Of a stretch of DNA of 64,000 bases, positions 10,066-20,030 are shown in pieces. Positions within the stretch are counted from its first letter, which is position 1. Each line of letters begins with the position of its first letter. The stretch lies in contig JBDWDN010000009.1 of the NCBI GenBank assembly GCA_039977295.1, positions 372,001 through 436,000 of the forward strand. Reading direction: 5' to 3'. The notes under the pieces are model-generated. The model was not told the origin of the DNA. It ran no database searches and worked only from the letters and a program-made list of their open reading frames with translations. Position numbers and translations under genes: made by a program. This DNA comes from Hellea sp039977295. GTDB taxonomy: Bacteria > Pseudomonadota > Alphaproteobacteria > Caulobacterales > Maricaulaceae.

Positions 10066-10213
10066 CAAACACCGTGGGATTACAGGGAATAACGGCTAAC
10101 AAATCTACCCTCAATTCGATTATTTTGCCGCCCAATAGATCAAAGCGCACATAAAAATAGGAAATGCCGCTCCAGAAATTTGCCGGATAGGATTTTTCCT
10201 ATATCTAGATGGC

Positions 10214-10669
10214 ATGACCGAACTCATCACCTCCAAAATCACTGCCCTACAAGAACATAGCCACGCCCTAGACTGCTCAGCAACTCTCATCCCCCAGCCG
10301 CGCCGCGCCGTCATCACCGCCAATAAATGCGCGGTTGAGGCTCTGCGGGAAACGCTCCCTTATGCGGGCGATGATTTCAATGCTGAGGCCCTGCTGACGC
10401 GCCACCTCGCCGATATAGGCCATGACCTAGAAGACTGCGCGGAGGCCATTAAAACCTTGCGCAAAAAGTCTCCTACACAGTTCTTTGAGATCGAAACTCT
10501 AAGAGAGAGGTTACTCGATCAACAGCATAGCGAGAAACGGATTAGATGGGATAAGCGCGGCGCAGCAAAATTGACGCCCGCGCAGCAGAGGACGCTGAAC
10601 GCGATGCGCGAGGAGGCGCGGCAAGATAAACGGGATGCGGCGGAACTAGCAGAGACGCGCGAAGCTTAG
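10214..10669 (+). CDS. Hypothetical helical protein
   Basis: 151 residues, rich in Ala, Arg and Glu, predicted almost wholly helical with no membrane segment or signal. The C-terminal third is strongly charged and may form a coiled coil. No family was recognised and no neighbour points to a role. Confidence 0.6.
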   Translation: MTELITSKITALQEHSHALDCSATLIPQPRRAVITANKCAVEALRETLPYAGDDFNAEALLTRHLADIGHDLEDCAEAIKTLRKKSPTQFFEIETLRERLLDQQHSEKRIRWDKRGAAKLTPAQQRTLNAMREEARQDKRDAAELAETREA

Positions 10670-10850
10670 GCGGTCGGTCCTTAAACCCGTAAACCCCTCT
10701 TCTCCGAATTCAACATCGGCGATAAGTTATCGCGGTTGAATGTTATTTGCCAAGAATTCTGACGGCCCGTTTATTAGCCTAGTCTGACGATGAGAACGTT
10801 TGGACAAATATGGGGGTCAATTGATGACATCTGCTCCGAACCAGATTTTG

Positions 10851-12056
10851 CTAAACTTTTTCTGCCCGAACATTCACGGGATCATACCCTTCGACATCCG
10901 CAATCCTATCTCGCGCCGACTCATCTATGTCCGCGTCATCCGAGATATATCTAGGTTCACCTAAGGGCAGATATAGTCCAAGGAGTGAGCGCTTTTTGGG
11001 CCATTCTTTTAAGGCGCTGAGTTTGGGTATAATTTCTAAGAGCCACCAAGGACCTTTGAGCGAGTTGTGATCACGGGCTTTGTGATCTTTCTTTGGATAT
11101 TTGTATTTCGTCGTGTCTGTGTAAAGTTTTTCTCCCGTCACGTAATCTGCCATGCGGTCGAAGACAATGAGCCCGGCGGCTTTTGCCTCAGCGATCATCC
11201 AGATGAGCGGAAATTGCGACAAGCCGCTATCAACCCTTTTATGGCCGCCGCCTATATCGCTATGATAGCCTGCAAACCAACGCTGCTTTACGTCTTGCTT
11301 TGGCGCGTCGCCCGCCGCGTAAAATTGGGGTTTATAGTCTTGCCCTTCTTCCCACGGTTCTAAGCGAAACATGCGGCGCCGTTCATCAATCGCGGCAGCT
11401 TGCCGAAAAAATTCGACGGCTGGGTTATTGGCCGTATGCGGTAATTTTTCGAGTTTGAAGGGCGGCCAAAACAAGTTTTTGTAATTGGGGATAATGACGG
11501 AGCTGACGGTATCCCAAAGACCTAAAAATTTTATGGCCGCGTTATGGGGGCGCATTACGCGCCGAAAATTTGCGCCGTTCCCTTCATATTCTCGCTTAAA
11601 ATCTTCCTCTGGCAGTCCGGCCGGCCTAGCGCCTCTTATGGGGCTGGCCTGTTTATAGGCGGTTAGCGCGGCCCCGGATAAATGGACTTGGCGGCGTTTT
11701 AAAATGCCAATCTCATAGACCATACCCGCCAATACGCGCGCCGTATGCGCCCCGCGGCTAAAGCCGAAAATATAGACATCATCGTCTTTTTCGTAATGAC
11801 GGATTAAGAATTCATAAGCCCGAATAACATTTGCATCCAGCCCCACCCCGAACCCCATGCCCAGAACAGCATTATTAAGGTGTTGTTTCCAAAGGCCCCA
11901 TGTATCCGTTCGCCCTAGCGTGCCAACGCCTTGATCATAAAATGTGACTTGGTCTTTGTTTTTCTTGAGAGAGCGATAGAGTTTGAGAACATTCGAAATA
12001 TTCTCTTCGATCTGGTTACCCGTTCCGTCTAAACAGATGACGATATTTTTTGGCAT
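10851..12056 (-). CDS. DUF2235-family alpha/beta hydrolase (Tle1-like)
   Basis: 401 residues. The N-terminus has the family signature FDGTGN-like ICLDGTGN, and GFSRGAHTAR around residues 98-107 carries the nucleophile Ser100 in a GxSxG elbow. DUF2235 proteins include type VI secretion phospholipase effectors, but no VgrG, PAAR or Hcp gene occurs in this window, so a housekeeping lipase or esterase role is equally possible. It has no signal peptide. GGGGGC lies shortly before the ATG. Confidence 0.85.
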   Translation of the reverse strand: MPKNIVICLDGTGNQIEENISNVLKLYRSLKKNKDQVTFYDQGVGTLGRTDTWGLWKQHLNNAVLGMGFGVGLDANVIRAYEFLIRHYEKDDDVYIFGFSRGAHTARVLAGMVYEIGILKRRQVHLSGAALTAYKQASPIRGARPAGLPEEDFKREYEGNGANFRRVMRPHNAAIKFLGLWDTVSSVIIPNYKNLFWPPFKLEKLPHTANNPAVEFFRQAAAIDERRRMFRLEPWEEGQDYKPQFYAAGDAPKQDVKQRWFAGYHSDIGGGHKRVDSGLSQFPLIWMIAEAKAAGLIVFDRMADYVTGEKLYTDTTKYKYPKKDHKARDHNSLKGPWWLLEIIPKLSALKEWPKKRSLLGLYLPLGEPRYISDDADIDESARDRIADVEGYDPVNVRAEKV

Positions 12057-12241
12057 AATTGCCCCCGTTTTTTGATGTCTCCGTTCTCACGCTGCCCCCA
12101 ACAGTGCTATTTATAGTAGTCACCTTGACTGAAATTACCAGAAGTGATTTGCGTAATATCTAAACCTTAAATTCACTGGACTTCAAATTTAGCGATTGAT
12201 AGCGTTCTGAGGGATGTCATTAAAATGTCGTGAGGGTCATT

Positions 12242-12493
12242 ATGTTAAATATTCGGATTTTGCTATTGTGTCTATTCGCATACCCGCTCAGCATTCTAAC
12301 GGCCTCCGCGCAGAGTTTGCCTTCGGTTGATAGCTTCTTCACGAAGCAGACAGCCGATAGTTATAATTTGTCCCCAGACGACAAACACATAGCCATTGTC
12401 AATAATAGCGGCTATGGCCTCTCTGTTCTGGTGATTGATACGCTTGGTAAAAAGCCGGCAGGCTTTCGATTTGAAACCAAAAATAGAGTGTAA
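12242..12493 (+). pseudogene. N-terminal fragment of an S9-type peptidase-like exported protein
   Basis: 83 residues: a signal peptide ending near ASAQ, then a segment (NLSPDDKHIAIV) like the first beta-propeller strand of exported S9 / prolyl oligopeptidase-like proteins, which normally exceed 600 residues. The frame closes at TAA and nothing downstream continues the fold, so this is probably a decayed remnant, though a free small secreted protein cannot be excluded. ATG 12242 is preceded by GAGGG. Confidence 0.5.
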
Positions 12494-12539
12494 AAAAAGC
12501 GAAATAAATCCGCCTTTTCAAAATTATGTAGCTGTTTGG

Positions 12540-12560
12540 GAGGGATGAATTTCATCCCTC
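12540..12560. other. Perfect stem-loop after the fibre-like gene
   Basis: GAGGGATGAA is followed, after one base, by its exact reverse complement TTCATCCCTC, giving a 9-bp stem with a three-base loop. It lies 10 bases beyond the stop of the minus-strand fibre-like gene and probably marks its 3' end; no T-run follows on that strand. Confidence 0.5.
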
Positions 12561-12570
12561 TCCTGAGGCG

Positions 12571-13881
12571 TTACTGAACCAATGCTTCTAATTTTGCGAG
12601 CCGTGCTTCTTGAGCATCAAGACGAGCTTGCATTTTCTTTTTCTCTGCATTGACTTGCGCAATATAGATATGCGCTTTTTCAAGCTCATTCAGCATGCCT
12701 GTCACCTTATCGCTTAAATTGATGGGTCCAGTTTGTGTTGGGCCAACAACAGGGAGATATTTCTTATCAAACATCAATTCGGCATGCTCTTCAATTGACG
12801 GCAAGTCATAATCAGCATCAAATACAGCGTCACAGCCAGAGCTACATGAGCCTTGAGTTGTGATCGTCCCCTGAATGGTTACATTGCCACTGGCATCCAT
12901 CATAAATTCAGGCGTGCCGCCATCGTCGAGCGCCAAAATGATCCGATTTGAAGCCAATAACATTCCGCCATCCGTGGCAGAATTAGCCTCGCTTAATTGA
13001 ATACCAGCACCTGCTCCGCCATTTGCAACTGTAATTTGCGGGCCTGCAATTGTAAGGTTCCCGTCAGTATCCAAAATCATCTCTGGATTTCCGCCATCGT
13101 CGATGGCCAGTATAAGCCGGTTGCTCGCCAATAATAAGCCAGCATTATTAGTGGAACCAGACTCACTAAACTGAATCCCCGCGCCGCCTGTGCCTGAGTT
13201 TTCGATATTTATTTTATCGCCTCTGACGTCGAGTGGTTCGCTCGGAGCGTCCGTGCCTAAACCCACATGACCCGACGCGGCTATAAAAATGGAATCTTCT
13301 GGTGCGTTAGGTTTCGCCCTGAAAAATAACTTACTACCATTCGTTACATCCCGAATGAAAAAGTTAGATTCATTTGCGGCGAGATCATATGTTTGCGGTG
13401 TGAACCCGTCAGACCCGTCTTGCTCTAATCGCATTGTCGGCGTGTTGCCCTCAACGATATGCAGATCAACGACAGGCGTAGAGGTTTTAATACCGACATC
13501 TCCGTCGTCTTCTACGTAGAGCGTATTAATCGGAGCCCCTGCTTCGATGGTAAACGGGCGTCGCCCCGCTGTAGCGTCTTCTACGGCGAATAAATTAGCG
13601 CCGCCATTCGATGTTTCATTGGCAACAATACGCCAATCATTTCCTGGAAAGCTTGCTGACGCGGATGTGTCATCGAAATGAATACGCAAATTGTTCTCTT
13701 TGAGCCTCAACGTATCAAAGCCAAAGCTTTCGCCGTTAACGCAATCAAAGCCAACACACAGGCTTCCCTGCACGATAACGTCCGTCGTAAAGACTTGGGC
13801 GGCGGCGGGTGCCGCGAGAAAACTTGCTGAGAGAAAAGCTAAGACCGCTGCGGAAGTTTTTGATTTTTTATAAAATGTCAT
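12571..13881 (-). CDS. Secreted fibre-like protein with tandem beta repeats and C-terminal coiled coil
   Basis: 436 residues with a signal peptide cleaved near AAAQ. The body contains phage-tail-fibre-like phrases such as GDVGIKTSTPVVDLHI and GHVGLGTDAPSEPLDV, then two tandem repeats of about 50 residues, each with a LLASNR.ILA.DDGG core. The C-terminal ~60 residues form a heptad-like coiled coil, suggesting trimerisation. No autocleaving S74 chaperone domain was seen. It follows another exported protein by 9 bases with its own GGGGGC ribosome site. It is probably a surface or envelope fibre; the function is unknown. Confidence 0.75.
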   Translation of the reverse strand: MTFYKKSKTSAAVLAFLSASFLAAPAAAQVFTTDVIVQGSLCVGFDCVNGESFGFDTLRLKENNLRIHFDDTSASASFPGNDWRIVANETSNGGANLFAVEDATAGRRPFTIEAGAPINTLYVEDDGDVGIKTSTPVVDLHIVEGNTPTMRLEQDGSDGFTPQTYDLAANESNFFIRDVTNGSKLFFRAKPNAPEDSIFIAASGHVGLGTDAPSEPLDVRGDKINIENSGTGGAGIQFSESGSTNNAGLLLASNRLILAIDDGGNPEMILDTDGNLTIAGPQITVANGGAGAGIQLSEANSATDGGMLLASNRIILALDDGGTPEFMMDASGNVTIQGTITTQGSCSSGCDAVFDADYDLPSIEEHAELMFDKKYLPVVGPTQTGPINLSDKVTGMLNELEKAHIYIAQVNAEKKKMQARLDAQEARLAKLEALVQ

Positions 13882-13890
13882 GATGCGCCC

Positions 13891-14352
13891 CTATCGACCA
13901 AATGGTGAAAGACTGGATTTCTTAGGCCCTGTAGCCGCTTCTTCAACAGCGCCGTCCGGCGCTACTATTGAACCGTTGAGAACTCTAAAGGTGCCTGACT
14001 CTGTCATGGACTTATTTACAAATTGTCGCGCGGCATCACCGCGTCCATTATTTAGTCCCATAGGATTGGCTTCAACACGCTCACTCGTCGCGCCTGTCAG
14101 TTCCCAATTATAAAGACCATCGGCCAAACTACCATTTTGTGAGAGTGACATGAAGGGTGATTGAAACTCAGAAAAACTCTTAGAGTAGTAATCGTTCGGA
14201 CCTGTGACGGTCATTGTCATATTAGACATCTTAACAGAAGGGTTTGCCCTAAGGGTGCTTCCGCCAAATGCCGGGTCGGCCGCTAAAGCGCCGCTCGCCG
14301 GAAGGAGAAACGCCATAGCAGCGGCCCCTATCAGAGTTTTTCGGTATGTCAT
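13891..14352 (-). CDS. Small exported protein cotranscribed with the fibre-like gene
   Basis: 153 residues with a clear signal peptide (cleavage near ALAA) and a beta-rich mature part containing GLYNWELTGAT. The family is not recognised. It has a strong AGGAGG ribosome site and is the first gene of a two-gene operon with the fibre-like protein, so it may assist assembly or be a second surface component. Confidence 0.75.
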   Translation of the reverse strand: MTYRKTLIGAAAMAFLLPASGALAADPAFGGSTLRANPSVKMSNMTMTVTGPNDYYSKSFSEFQSPFMSLSQNGSLADGLYNWELTGATSERVEANPMGLNNGRGDAARQFVNKSMTESGTFRVLNGSIVAPDGAVEEAATGPKKSSLSPFGR

Positions 14353-14619
14353 AATCTAGCCTCCTATGTCGCAGCCATGCTGCAATAGTCCAATGACTCG
14401 GGAGATGTTTATAGCAATTAGTTTAGCACGCCCGCGCCGTTGGCGATATCAAAAGACAGGGTTGCCCTTCAATAAATCCAAAGTCAACTTGTATGAAGTG
14501 CGAAGAATTGTCAATATCGCAAACAACTAGATTTCCTCTAGATTGTAGAGCCCACCCCGTTGCAAGCTTGCTTACTCAATGAGGGTGTGCAAAATAAAAG
14601 CCGAGTTTTTAGGCGCAAT

Positions 14620-17600
14620 ATGACATCATTAATCACAAAGCATAGGGGTTTGAGGTTTCTCCTCGCCCTTGGGCTTTTGATACTCATCACCTATCTTTTC
14701 TGGACGTCATCACGCTATCCTGCTTTGGATGATAAAGCGATGATGGGCGGTGAAATTCATTTAGAAGATCCGTTAAGTTTTGAAGCGCATTGGACTATTG
14801 ATCCTAGTTTTCCTGTTTGGAAGAAAATCCTTCTAACGACTGGCAATTGGTTACACACGAACCGCCAAGGCATGTTTTTTGGTGTCTTGATGGGGGCGAT
14901 ATTTCTGACGTTGATGCGCTATCTCGGACGCCTTAATTTCAAGAGCGCTTTTATGAATTCGCTATTAGGTATGTTTATTGGCACGCCTTTGGGAGTCTGC
15001 GTTAATTGCGCGGCGCCTATTGCCAAAGGGCTCTATTCTGGGGGCGCTCGCGCCGAAACCATGTTGGCGGCTATGGTCGCCTCGCCTACTCTGAATATTG
15101 TTGTCTTGACGATGTTGTTTAGTATTTTCCCATTCTATATGGCCGTAACAAAGGTCGCGCTATGTATCTTCGTCATACTGGTTATCGTCCCTATTATTTG
15201 CCAATTTCTACCAAAGCATCAGCAGCAATTACCGCTCTCAGAGCAAAGGGTATGCAAGATCCCTGTCCTTGCAAATGGCAGCGAAAACGAAACAATTGGG
15301 GCGGCCCTAAAAGGCTTTAGCCGCGATTTTCTATCAGACTATTGGTATATTTTTAAGCTCACCGTGCCTTTAATGCTGCTCGCGGGCTTCCTTGGGGCTA
15401 TGGTTGCAACGCTCATCCCAATCGAGATGTTAAGCAGCTTAAAATTTGGTGTATTTGGGCTAATCATAATCGCAGTGATTGGCACATTCCTTCCCGTCCC
15501 CATCGCATTTGATATTATCATTTGCGCCGCATTGCTCGCGGGGGGCTTAGCCGTAGGTTCAGTAATGACCCTGTTATTTACATTGGGCATTTTCAGTATT
15601 TATTCGTTTTTTATCGTCGGGCAATCCGTATCCATTCGGGCCGCTGGCATGCTCTCTCTCGCTATCATAATTATTGGGGTGTCATCCGGATTTTCGGTCG
15701 AGACTTGGCATGCAAATAAATCCCGTCAAGCCTTGGAAATTTTATCAACGGACGCAGCCCCCCAAGCTCCCACAATCTCTGCGAAAAGGGCCCCCAACAT
15801 AGATACAGGCGTTTCGAGCAGCGCTGCGATATCTAAGCTAAACACAAGCGGGTCCGTTATTGAATTGCGCCACAGTGAATTTGCGCCGCGTTCTACCGCC
15901 GGGCAGAAACCCTTCACAAAATTGGAAGCCTTCACTATTGGACTTGATAAGCCCATCGAATTTACATTTCGCGATATGTGGCCGCCTTTTTGGGAAGGCC
16001 GCAGCGTATCAGCTGGGGATTTTGATAGCGACGGCGATAATGATATCGTTCTCGCATCAACAGAAAAAGGTCTCTATTTTTACAAAAATGACGGCAGCGG
16101 AAACTTTGCGTCCTACGATGTGCGGTTGGGAGACATCGCCGATTGGCCTATATTTAACGCAGCACTCATCGACTTTAATAATGATGAGGGACTGGATGTC
16201 TTTATCGCCACATATGGGAAAGGTAATTTCATTCTATGGAATGAGAACGGCACATTCTCTCAGGACAGACTAACTCCCGTAGCCAATACGCCCGAAGCCT
16301 TATTGTCATTGGCATTAAGTTTTGGCGACATCGATGGTGACGGCGACATAGATGGGGCGATTGGGAACTGGGCGGCGGGGTGGTATCGCCGCGTACCGGG
16401 CGAAGAGTCTCGCAACCGCATCATTCGCAATGAAGATGGGCGAATGACGGGAGATAGTTTTTCCGAATTACAAGAACTACCCGGCGAAACCCTGTCTATT
16501 CTGCTCAGTGATATCAATGATGACCAGTCACTTGATCTATTAGTCGGGAACGACTTTGAGCTTCCGGATATATTTTATTACGGTGTCGGCGACGGCGCGT
16601 TTAATCCGATTTCTAAGGCCGACGACATTATCCCCGTGGCAACAAATACGACGATGGGCATAAAGAGCCATGATTTGGATAATGATCTGATACCCGAAAT
16701 TTATAGCGTACAAATCGCTGGCCGCGCCTCAGGAATTTCGCAGCGGCTAAATATGCAGCCCATTGAAAACTACTGCGACGGCATTCAGCAAGCCGATCAG
16801 AAAGCTATTTGTCAAAAAAATATGGATATAAAGACATGGTATAAATCGGGCAATAATTTTGATCCATCTTATGCAGGAAAATGTTTACAGCTTGAGCCTG
16901 TCTACCAAGCGCAATGCAAAGCCATGTTGATTAAAGACCTTGCTATTCAAGCGCAGGACCCGTCAATTTGCGAACTCATTAAAGCCGATCAAGCCGTTGT
17001 GCGAAGCTTCTGCGATATACATTTTAAGCCGTCTCCGGTTTTAACCCCAGAAGATTTACGTAACAGCTATCCGCAAATAAAAAAGCGTAATGTTCTCCTA
17101 AAACGCGGCAATGATGGACGTTACACCGACGTGACAGAAACCCATGGACTAGGCGTTGGCGGATGGAGTTGGGATACGAAAATCGCGGATTTCAACAATG
17201 ATGAATGGCCAGATGTTTATATTGCAAATGGCACATGGGTGCCCAATGAATTCACCCCGTCCAACATGTTTTATGTGAATGATGGAACTGGAAATTTTTC
17301 CGAAATGGCCGCAGAATATGGCCTGGAGGATTATCTGATGACCGCGGCCGCCACGCGGCTGGATATGGATCAAGACGGCGATTTAGATATCATCACAATT
17401 CCCGTCAATGGTCCGATGCAAGCCTATATTAACAACACACAAACCGGCAATGCGATTAGTTTTCGATTGCGCGATGACATAGGCAATAGGTTCGGGCTTG
17501 GGGCTAAGATTATTATTCATTATGGGCCAGATGGGAAACGCCGCCAAGTCAGAGAAATTCAATCTGGCGGCGGTTTTCAGTCTTTTGACAGTCCAGATGT

Positions 17601-17730
17601 GCATTTCGGCTTGGGTGATTATGATGAAGTCAAACACGTTACTATCAAATGGGTAGATGGTAGCCAGAGCGTCATCACTGAAACCCTTGCTCAGGGCGCG
17701 ACTTACACGGTGCGCCGCAAGCGCCCTTAG
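14620..17730 (+). CDS. Permease (PF03773-like) fused to FG-GAP repeats and ASPIC/UnbV domain
   Basis: 1036 residues. Residues ~1-370 form a polytopic membrane domain with GVCVNCAAPIAKGLYSGGA and MVASPTLNIVVL, the paired motifs of the predicted permease family related to ArsP. After a linker come about seven Asp-rich FG-GAP/VCBS blades (for example GDFDSDGDNDIVLA and ADFNNDEWPDVYIA), interrupted by a segment with several cysteines around residues 720-800. The C-terminus (FGLGDYDEVKHVTIKWVDG) matches the ASPIC/UnbV domain. Thus a transporter carries a large, presumably periplasmic, calcium-binding propeller. ATG 14620 is preferred to TTG 14560 because AGG precedes it. Confidence 0.8.
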   Translation: MTSLITKHRGLRFLLALGLLILITYLFWTSSRYPALDDKAMMGGEIHLEDPLSFEAHWTIDPSFPVWKKILLTTGNWLHTNRQGMFFGVLMGAIFLTLMRYLGRLNFKSAFMNSLLGMFIGTPLGVCVNCAAPIAKGLYSGGARAETMLAAMVASPTLNIVVLTMLFSIFPFYMAVTKVALCIFVILVIVPIICQFLPKHQQQLPLSEQRVCKIPVLANGSENETIGAALKGFSRDFLSDYWYIFKLTVPLMLLAGFLGAMVATLIPIEMLSSLKFGVFGLIIIAVIGTFLPVPIAFDIIICAALLAGGLAVGSVMTLLFTLGIFSIYSFFIVGQSVSIRAAGMLSLAIIIIGVSSGFSVETWHANKSRQALEILSTDAAPQAPTISAKRAPNIDTGVSSSAAISKLNTSGSVIELRHSEFAPRSTAGQKPFTKLEAFTIGLDKPIEFTFRDMWPPFWEGRSVSAGDFDSDGDNDIVLASTEKGLYFYKNDGSGNFASYDVRLGDIADWPIFNAALIDFNNDEGLDVFIATYGKGNFILWNENGTFSQDRLTPVANTPEALLSLALSFGDIDGDGDIDGAIGNWAAGWYRRVPGEESRNRIIRNEDGRMTGDSFSELQELPGETLSILLSDINDDQSLDLLVGNDFELPDIFYYGVGDGAFNPISKADDIIPVATNTTMGIKSHDLDNDLIPEIYSVQIAGRASGISQRLNMQPIENYCDGIQQADQKAICQKNMDIKTWYKSGNNFDPSYAGKCLQLEPVYQAQCKAMLIKDLAIQAQDPSICELIKADQAVVRSFCDIHFKPSPVLTPEDLRNSYPQIKKRNVLLKRGNDGRYTDVTETHGLGVGGWSWDTKIADFNNDEWPDVYIANGTWVPNEFTPSNMFYVNDGTGNFSEMAAEYGLEDYLMTAAATRLDMDQDGDLDIITIPVNGPMQAYINNTQTGNAISFRLRDDIGNRFGLGAKIIIHYGPDGKRRQVREIQSGGGFQSFDSPDVHFGLGDYDEVKHVTIKWVDGSQSVITETLAQGATYTVRRKRP

Positions 17731-18827
17731 GGCATTGGCGTCCAATCGCGGACCATCTTTTGGGCTTCATTTATTTGTCCCGCAGTCATGACGTTCGCAA
17801 TTTCGGCGCGCGCTTCACTGCCATTTTTATGACCTTGCGTGGCTGCCAAATTAATCCACATATATGCAAGGACATAATCCTGCGGCACCCCAACGCCGCC
17901 AAAGTAAAGTTGACCCAAATTATATTGAGCGTCAGGATCTCCGGCCTTTGCCAAAGCTCTAATGTCTTGGAGCGAGTTAGGGGCCTGTGCAGTGTCTTGT
18001 CTATTCGCGGTCACCCCCGATACACCGCCCGCTTTCCTGTACCATCTTTTCGCTTCTTCTTCATCAAGCTTAACGCCAAAGCCATTTTCGTATAAGACGC
18101 CCAAATTTGTCATGGCTGTCGACAATCCATTCTCTGCGGCAAGACGGTACCACTTTGCGGCTATTGAATAGTCTTGATCAACGCCAAGTGCTTTTGTGTA
18201 GAGAATCCCTAAGTTATTTTGCGCGCGAGCGTTGTTTTGGCCAGCCGCCTTCTCATACCATTTACGGGCCTTTGCATAGTCTTGGGCGGCAGCCTTCCCC
18301 TGTTGATATAAAACCCCAAGACTGACTTGTGATTCCGAATGGCCTTGTTTTGCGGCCAGCTTATATAACCTCACCGACATTCGTGGATCAGCATTTGAAA
18401 TCAGCTTTTTTTCATGCAGCAGAGCTAATGAATGCTGAGACAAAGCATCCCCTTGGTCGGCGGATTTTTTAAACCACGTAAAAGCGGTGTCAAAGTTTTG
18501 GGCAACGCCCAGGCCAGATGTATAGAGATCGCCCAATACACGGCCTGCCAAAACGTGACCTTGGATTGCCGCTTTTTTATACCAATAGGCCGCTTGTTCG
18601 TAATCTTGCGAGACCCCTTGCCCATTCAAATATAAACGTGCGAGCCCAGCTTGGGCCTCCATGTCACCGGACGCCGCTAAGGGTTTTAAGCGCGCCAGGA
18701 GCTGTTCAAAATCTTGTTGATTGAGAGCCTCTTGAACGTCTGGCTGCGGCTCGGCGGCGACTGACGGCTGTGCAAGGGAGAGCGCCGTCAATAAGAGGCA
18801 TGAGCCGGCTATAAGTTTAACCGTCAT
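17727..18827 (-). CDS. Exported Sel1-repeat protein
   Basis: 366 residues with a signal peptide (cleavage near SVAAE) and about seven Sel1-type repeats of 36 residues (A..LG.LY..G.GV.QDY..A..WY.KAA). Sel1 solenoids are protein-interaction scaffolds; this one is probably periplasmic. Its ATG overlaps the stop of the upstream Sel1 lipoprotein by four bases, and its 3' end overlaps the convergent permease-fusion gene by four bases. It is the last gene of the radical SAM operon. Confidence 0.88.
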   Translation of the reverse strand: MTVKLIAGSCLLLTALSLAQPSVAAEPQPDVQEALNQQDFEQLLARLKPLAASGDMEAQAGLARLYLNGQGVSQDYEQAAYWYKKAAIQGHVLAGRVLGDLYTSGLGVAQNFDTAFTWFKKSADQGDALSQHSLALLHEKKLISNADPRMSVRLYKLAAKQGHSESQVSLGVLYQQGKAAAQDYAKARKWYEKAAGQNNARAQNNLGILYTKALGVDQDYSIAAKWYRLAAENGLSTAMTNLGVLYENGFGVKLDEEEAKRWYRKAGGVSGVTANRQDTAQAPNSLQDIRALAKAGDPDAQYNLGQLYFGGVGVPQDYVLAYMWINLAATQGHKNGSEARAEIANVMTAGQINEAQKMVRDWTPMP

Positions 18828-20020
18828 TCGCTCTGATTAGCCTGACGCTCCGTCCAGTTACGCGCATTGGTTTGAGCCTGCGCGATTTGTTCTGGTGTCA
18901 TTAATTTGCTGTAGATTTTGCGATCTTTTATAGCCTCTTTGTTCCCCGATGCCGCTGACAGGTTAAGCCACATATGCGCGGCGATGTAATCCTGCTCAAC
19001 ACCCCTGCCAGTCCCGTAAGCCCGCCCTAATGCATATTGCGCAGGGCCGTGACCGCTTTCTGCCGCAATGAGATAAAGCTGAGAGGCCATAACATCATCT
19101 TGTTTAAGACCGACACCCCCAGCATAAAGTCGCCCTAATTTCCAAATGTCCGCCGCGCTTCCCGTTTCGGCCATACGGACATAACGTTCTGCCGCTTGTT
19201 CATTCCCCTGCTCTGCAGCGAGATAAAATAAGTTAGCAGCTTTGGCTGTATCTTTTTCAACATCTTTGCCATGGAAATAGAGAAAGCCGACGACCAATTG
19301 GGACTTGTCATAGCCTTGCTGAGCGGATTTTTCCAAGAGCGCTAAACCTCTTGCCGTATCCGAAGGCATGGCCGCATCTTGTAGCAATTTATACCCGACG
19401 ATATATTGCGCGCGTTTATCGCCGCCATCCGCAGCTTTATTGAGCCACCTCAAGCCTTTACCAGTATCTACCGGAACCTCTTGACCTGACATATAAATCA
19501 TACCGAGCGTATTTTGCGCTTCTAAATGGCCTTGCTCCGCCGCTTGTTCCATAAAGCGAATGGCCTCTTCCATATTCTTTTCAGCGCCAGATCCGCTCTC
19601 TAGCATAAGCCCCGTTTGAAACTGCGCTTTCGAATAACCCTGTTCTGCAGACTTACGCATCCATGCATAGGCTTCCTTATAATCCTGCGGAACACCTTGG
19701 CCGATAATATGCGCCATCCCTATGGTATATTGAGCTTCTGGAAGGCGGGATTCTGCGGCCTCCGTTATCCACTTGGCGGCCGTGTTGGCGTCCGGGTCGA
19801 CCCCTTGGCCTTTTGCATACATATTACCGATGAGAAGCTGCGCGGCAGCATTGCCATCATTTGCAATAGGCTCGAGTAATGTCAAAGCCTCAGCATAATT
19901 TTGGCTATTATACGCCTCTTGCGCGGCGACTAAATCGGTGCTTTTTATGTCACTTTGAGAACACCCAGCGCAGAGAAGTGCTGTTATAAAAAGAACTGAA
20001 AACCCGCGCCGAAAACTCAT
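18824..20020 (-). CDS. Sel1-repeat lipoprotein
   Basis: 398 residues. The signal peptide ends in the lipobox LLCAGC, giving a lipid-modified Cys at about residue 20. About nine Sel1 repeats follow, ending in the same sequence style as the downstream paralogue (EQDYIAAHMWLNLSAASG). AGGGAG precedes the ATG. It probably sits in the periplasm attached to a membrane, possibly paired with the soluble Sel1 protein encoded next. Confidence 0.88.
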   Translation of the reverse strand: MSFRRGFSVLFITALLCAGCSQSDIKSTDLVAAQEAYNSQNYAEALTLLEPIANDGNAAAQLLIGNMYAKGQGVDPDANTAAKWITEAAESRLPEAQYTIGMAHIIGQGVPQDYKEAYAWMRKSAEQGYSKAQFQTGLMLESGSGAEKNMEEAIRFMEQAAEQGHLEAQNTLGMIYMSGQEVPVDTGKGLRWLNKAADGGDKRAQYIVGYKLLQDAAMPSDTARGLALLEKSAQQGYDKSQLVVGFLYFHGKDVEKDTAKAANLFYLAAEQGNEQAAERYVRMAETGSAADIWKLGRLYAGGVGLKQDDVMASQLYLIAAESGHGPAQYALGRAYGTGRGVEQDYIAAHMWLNLSAASGNKEAIKDRKIYSKLMTPEQIAQAQTNARNWTERQANQSE

Positions 20021-20030
20021 ATAATCTCCC

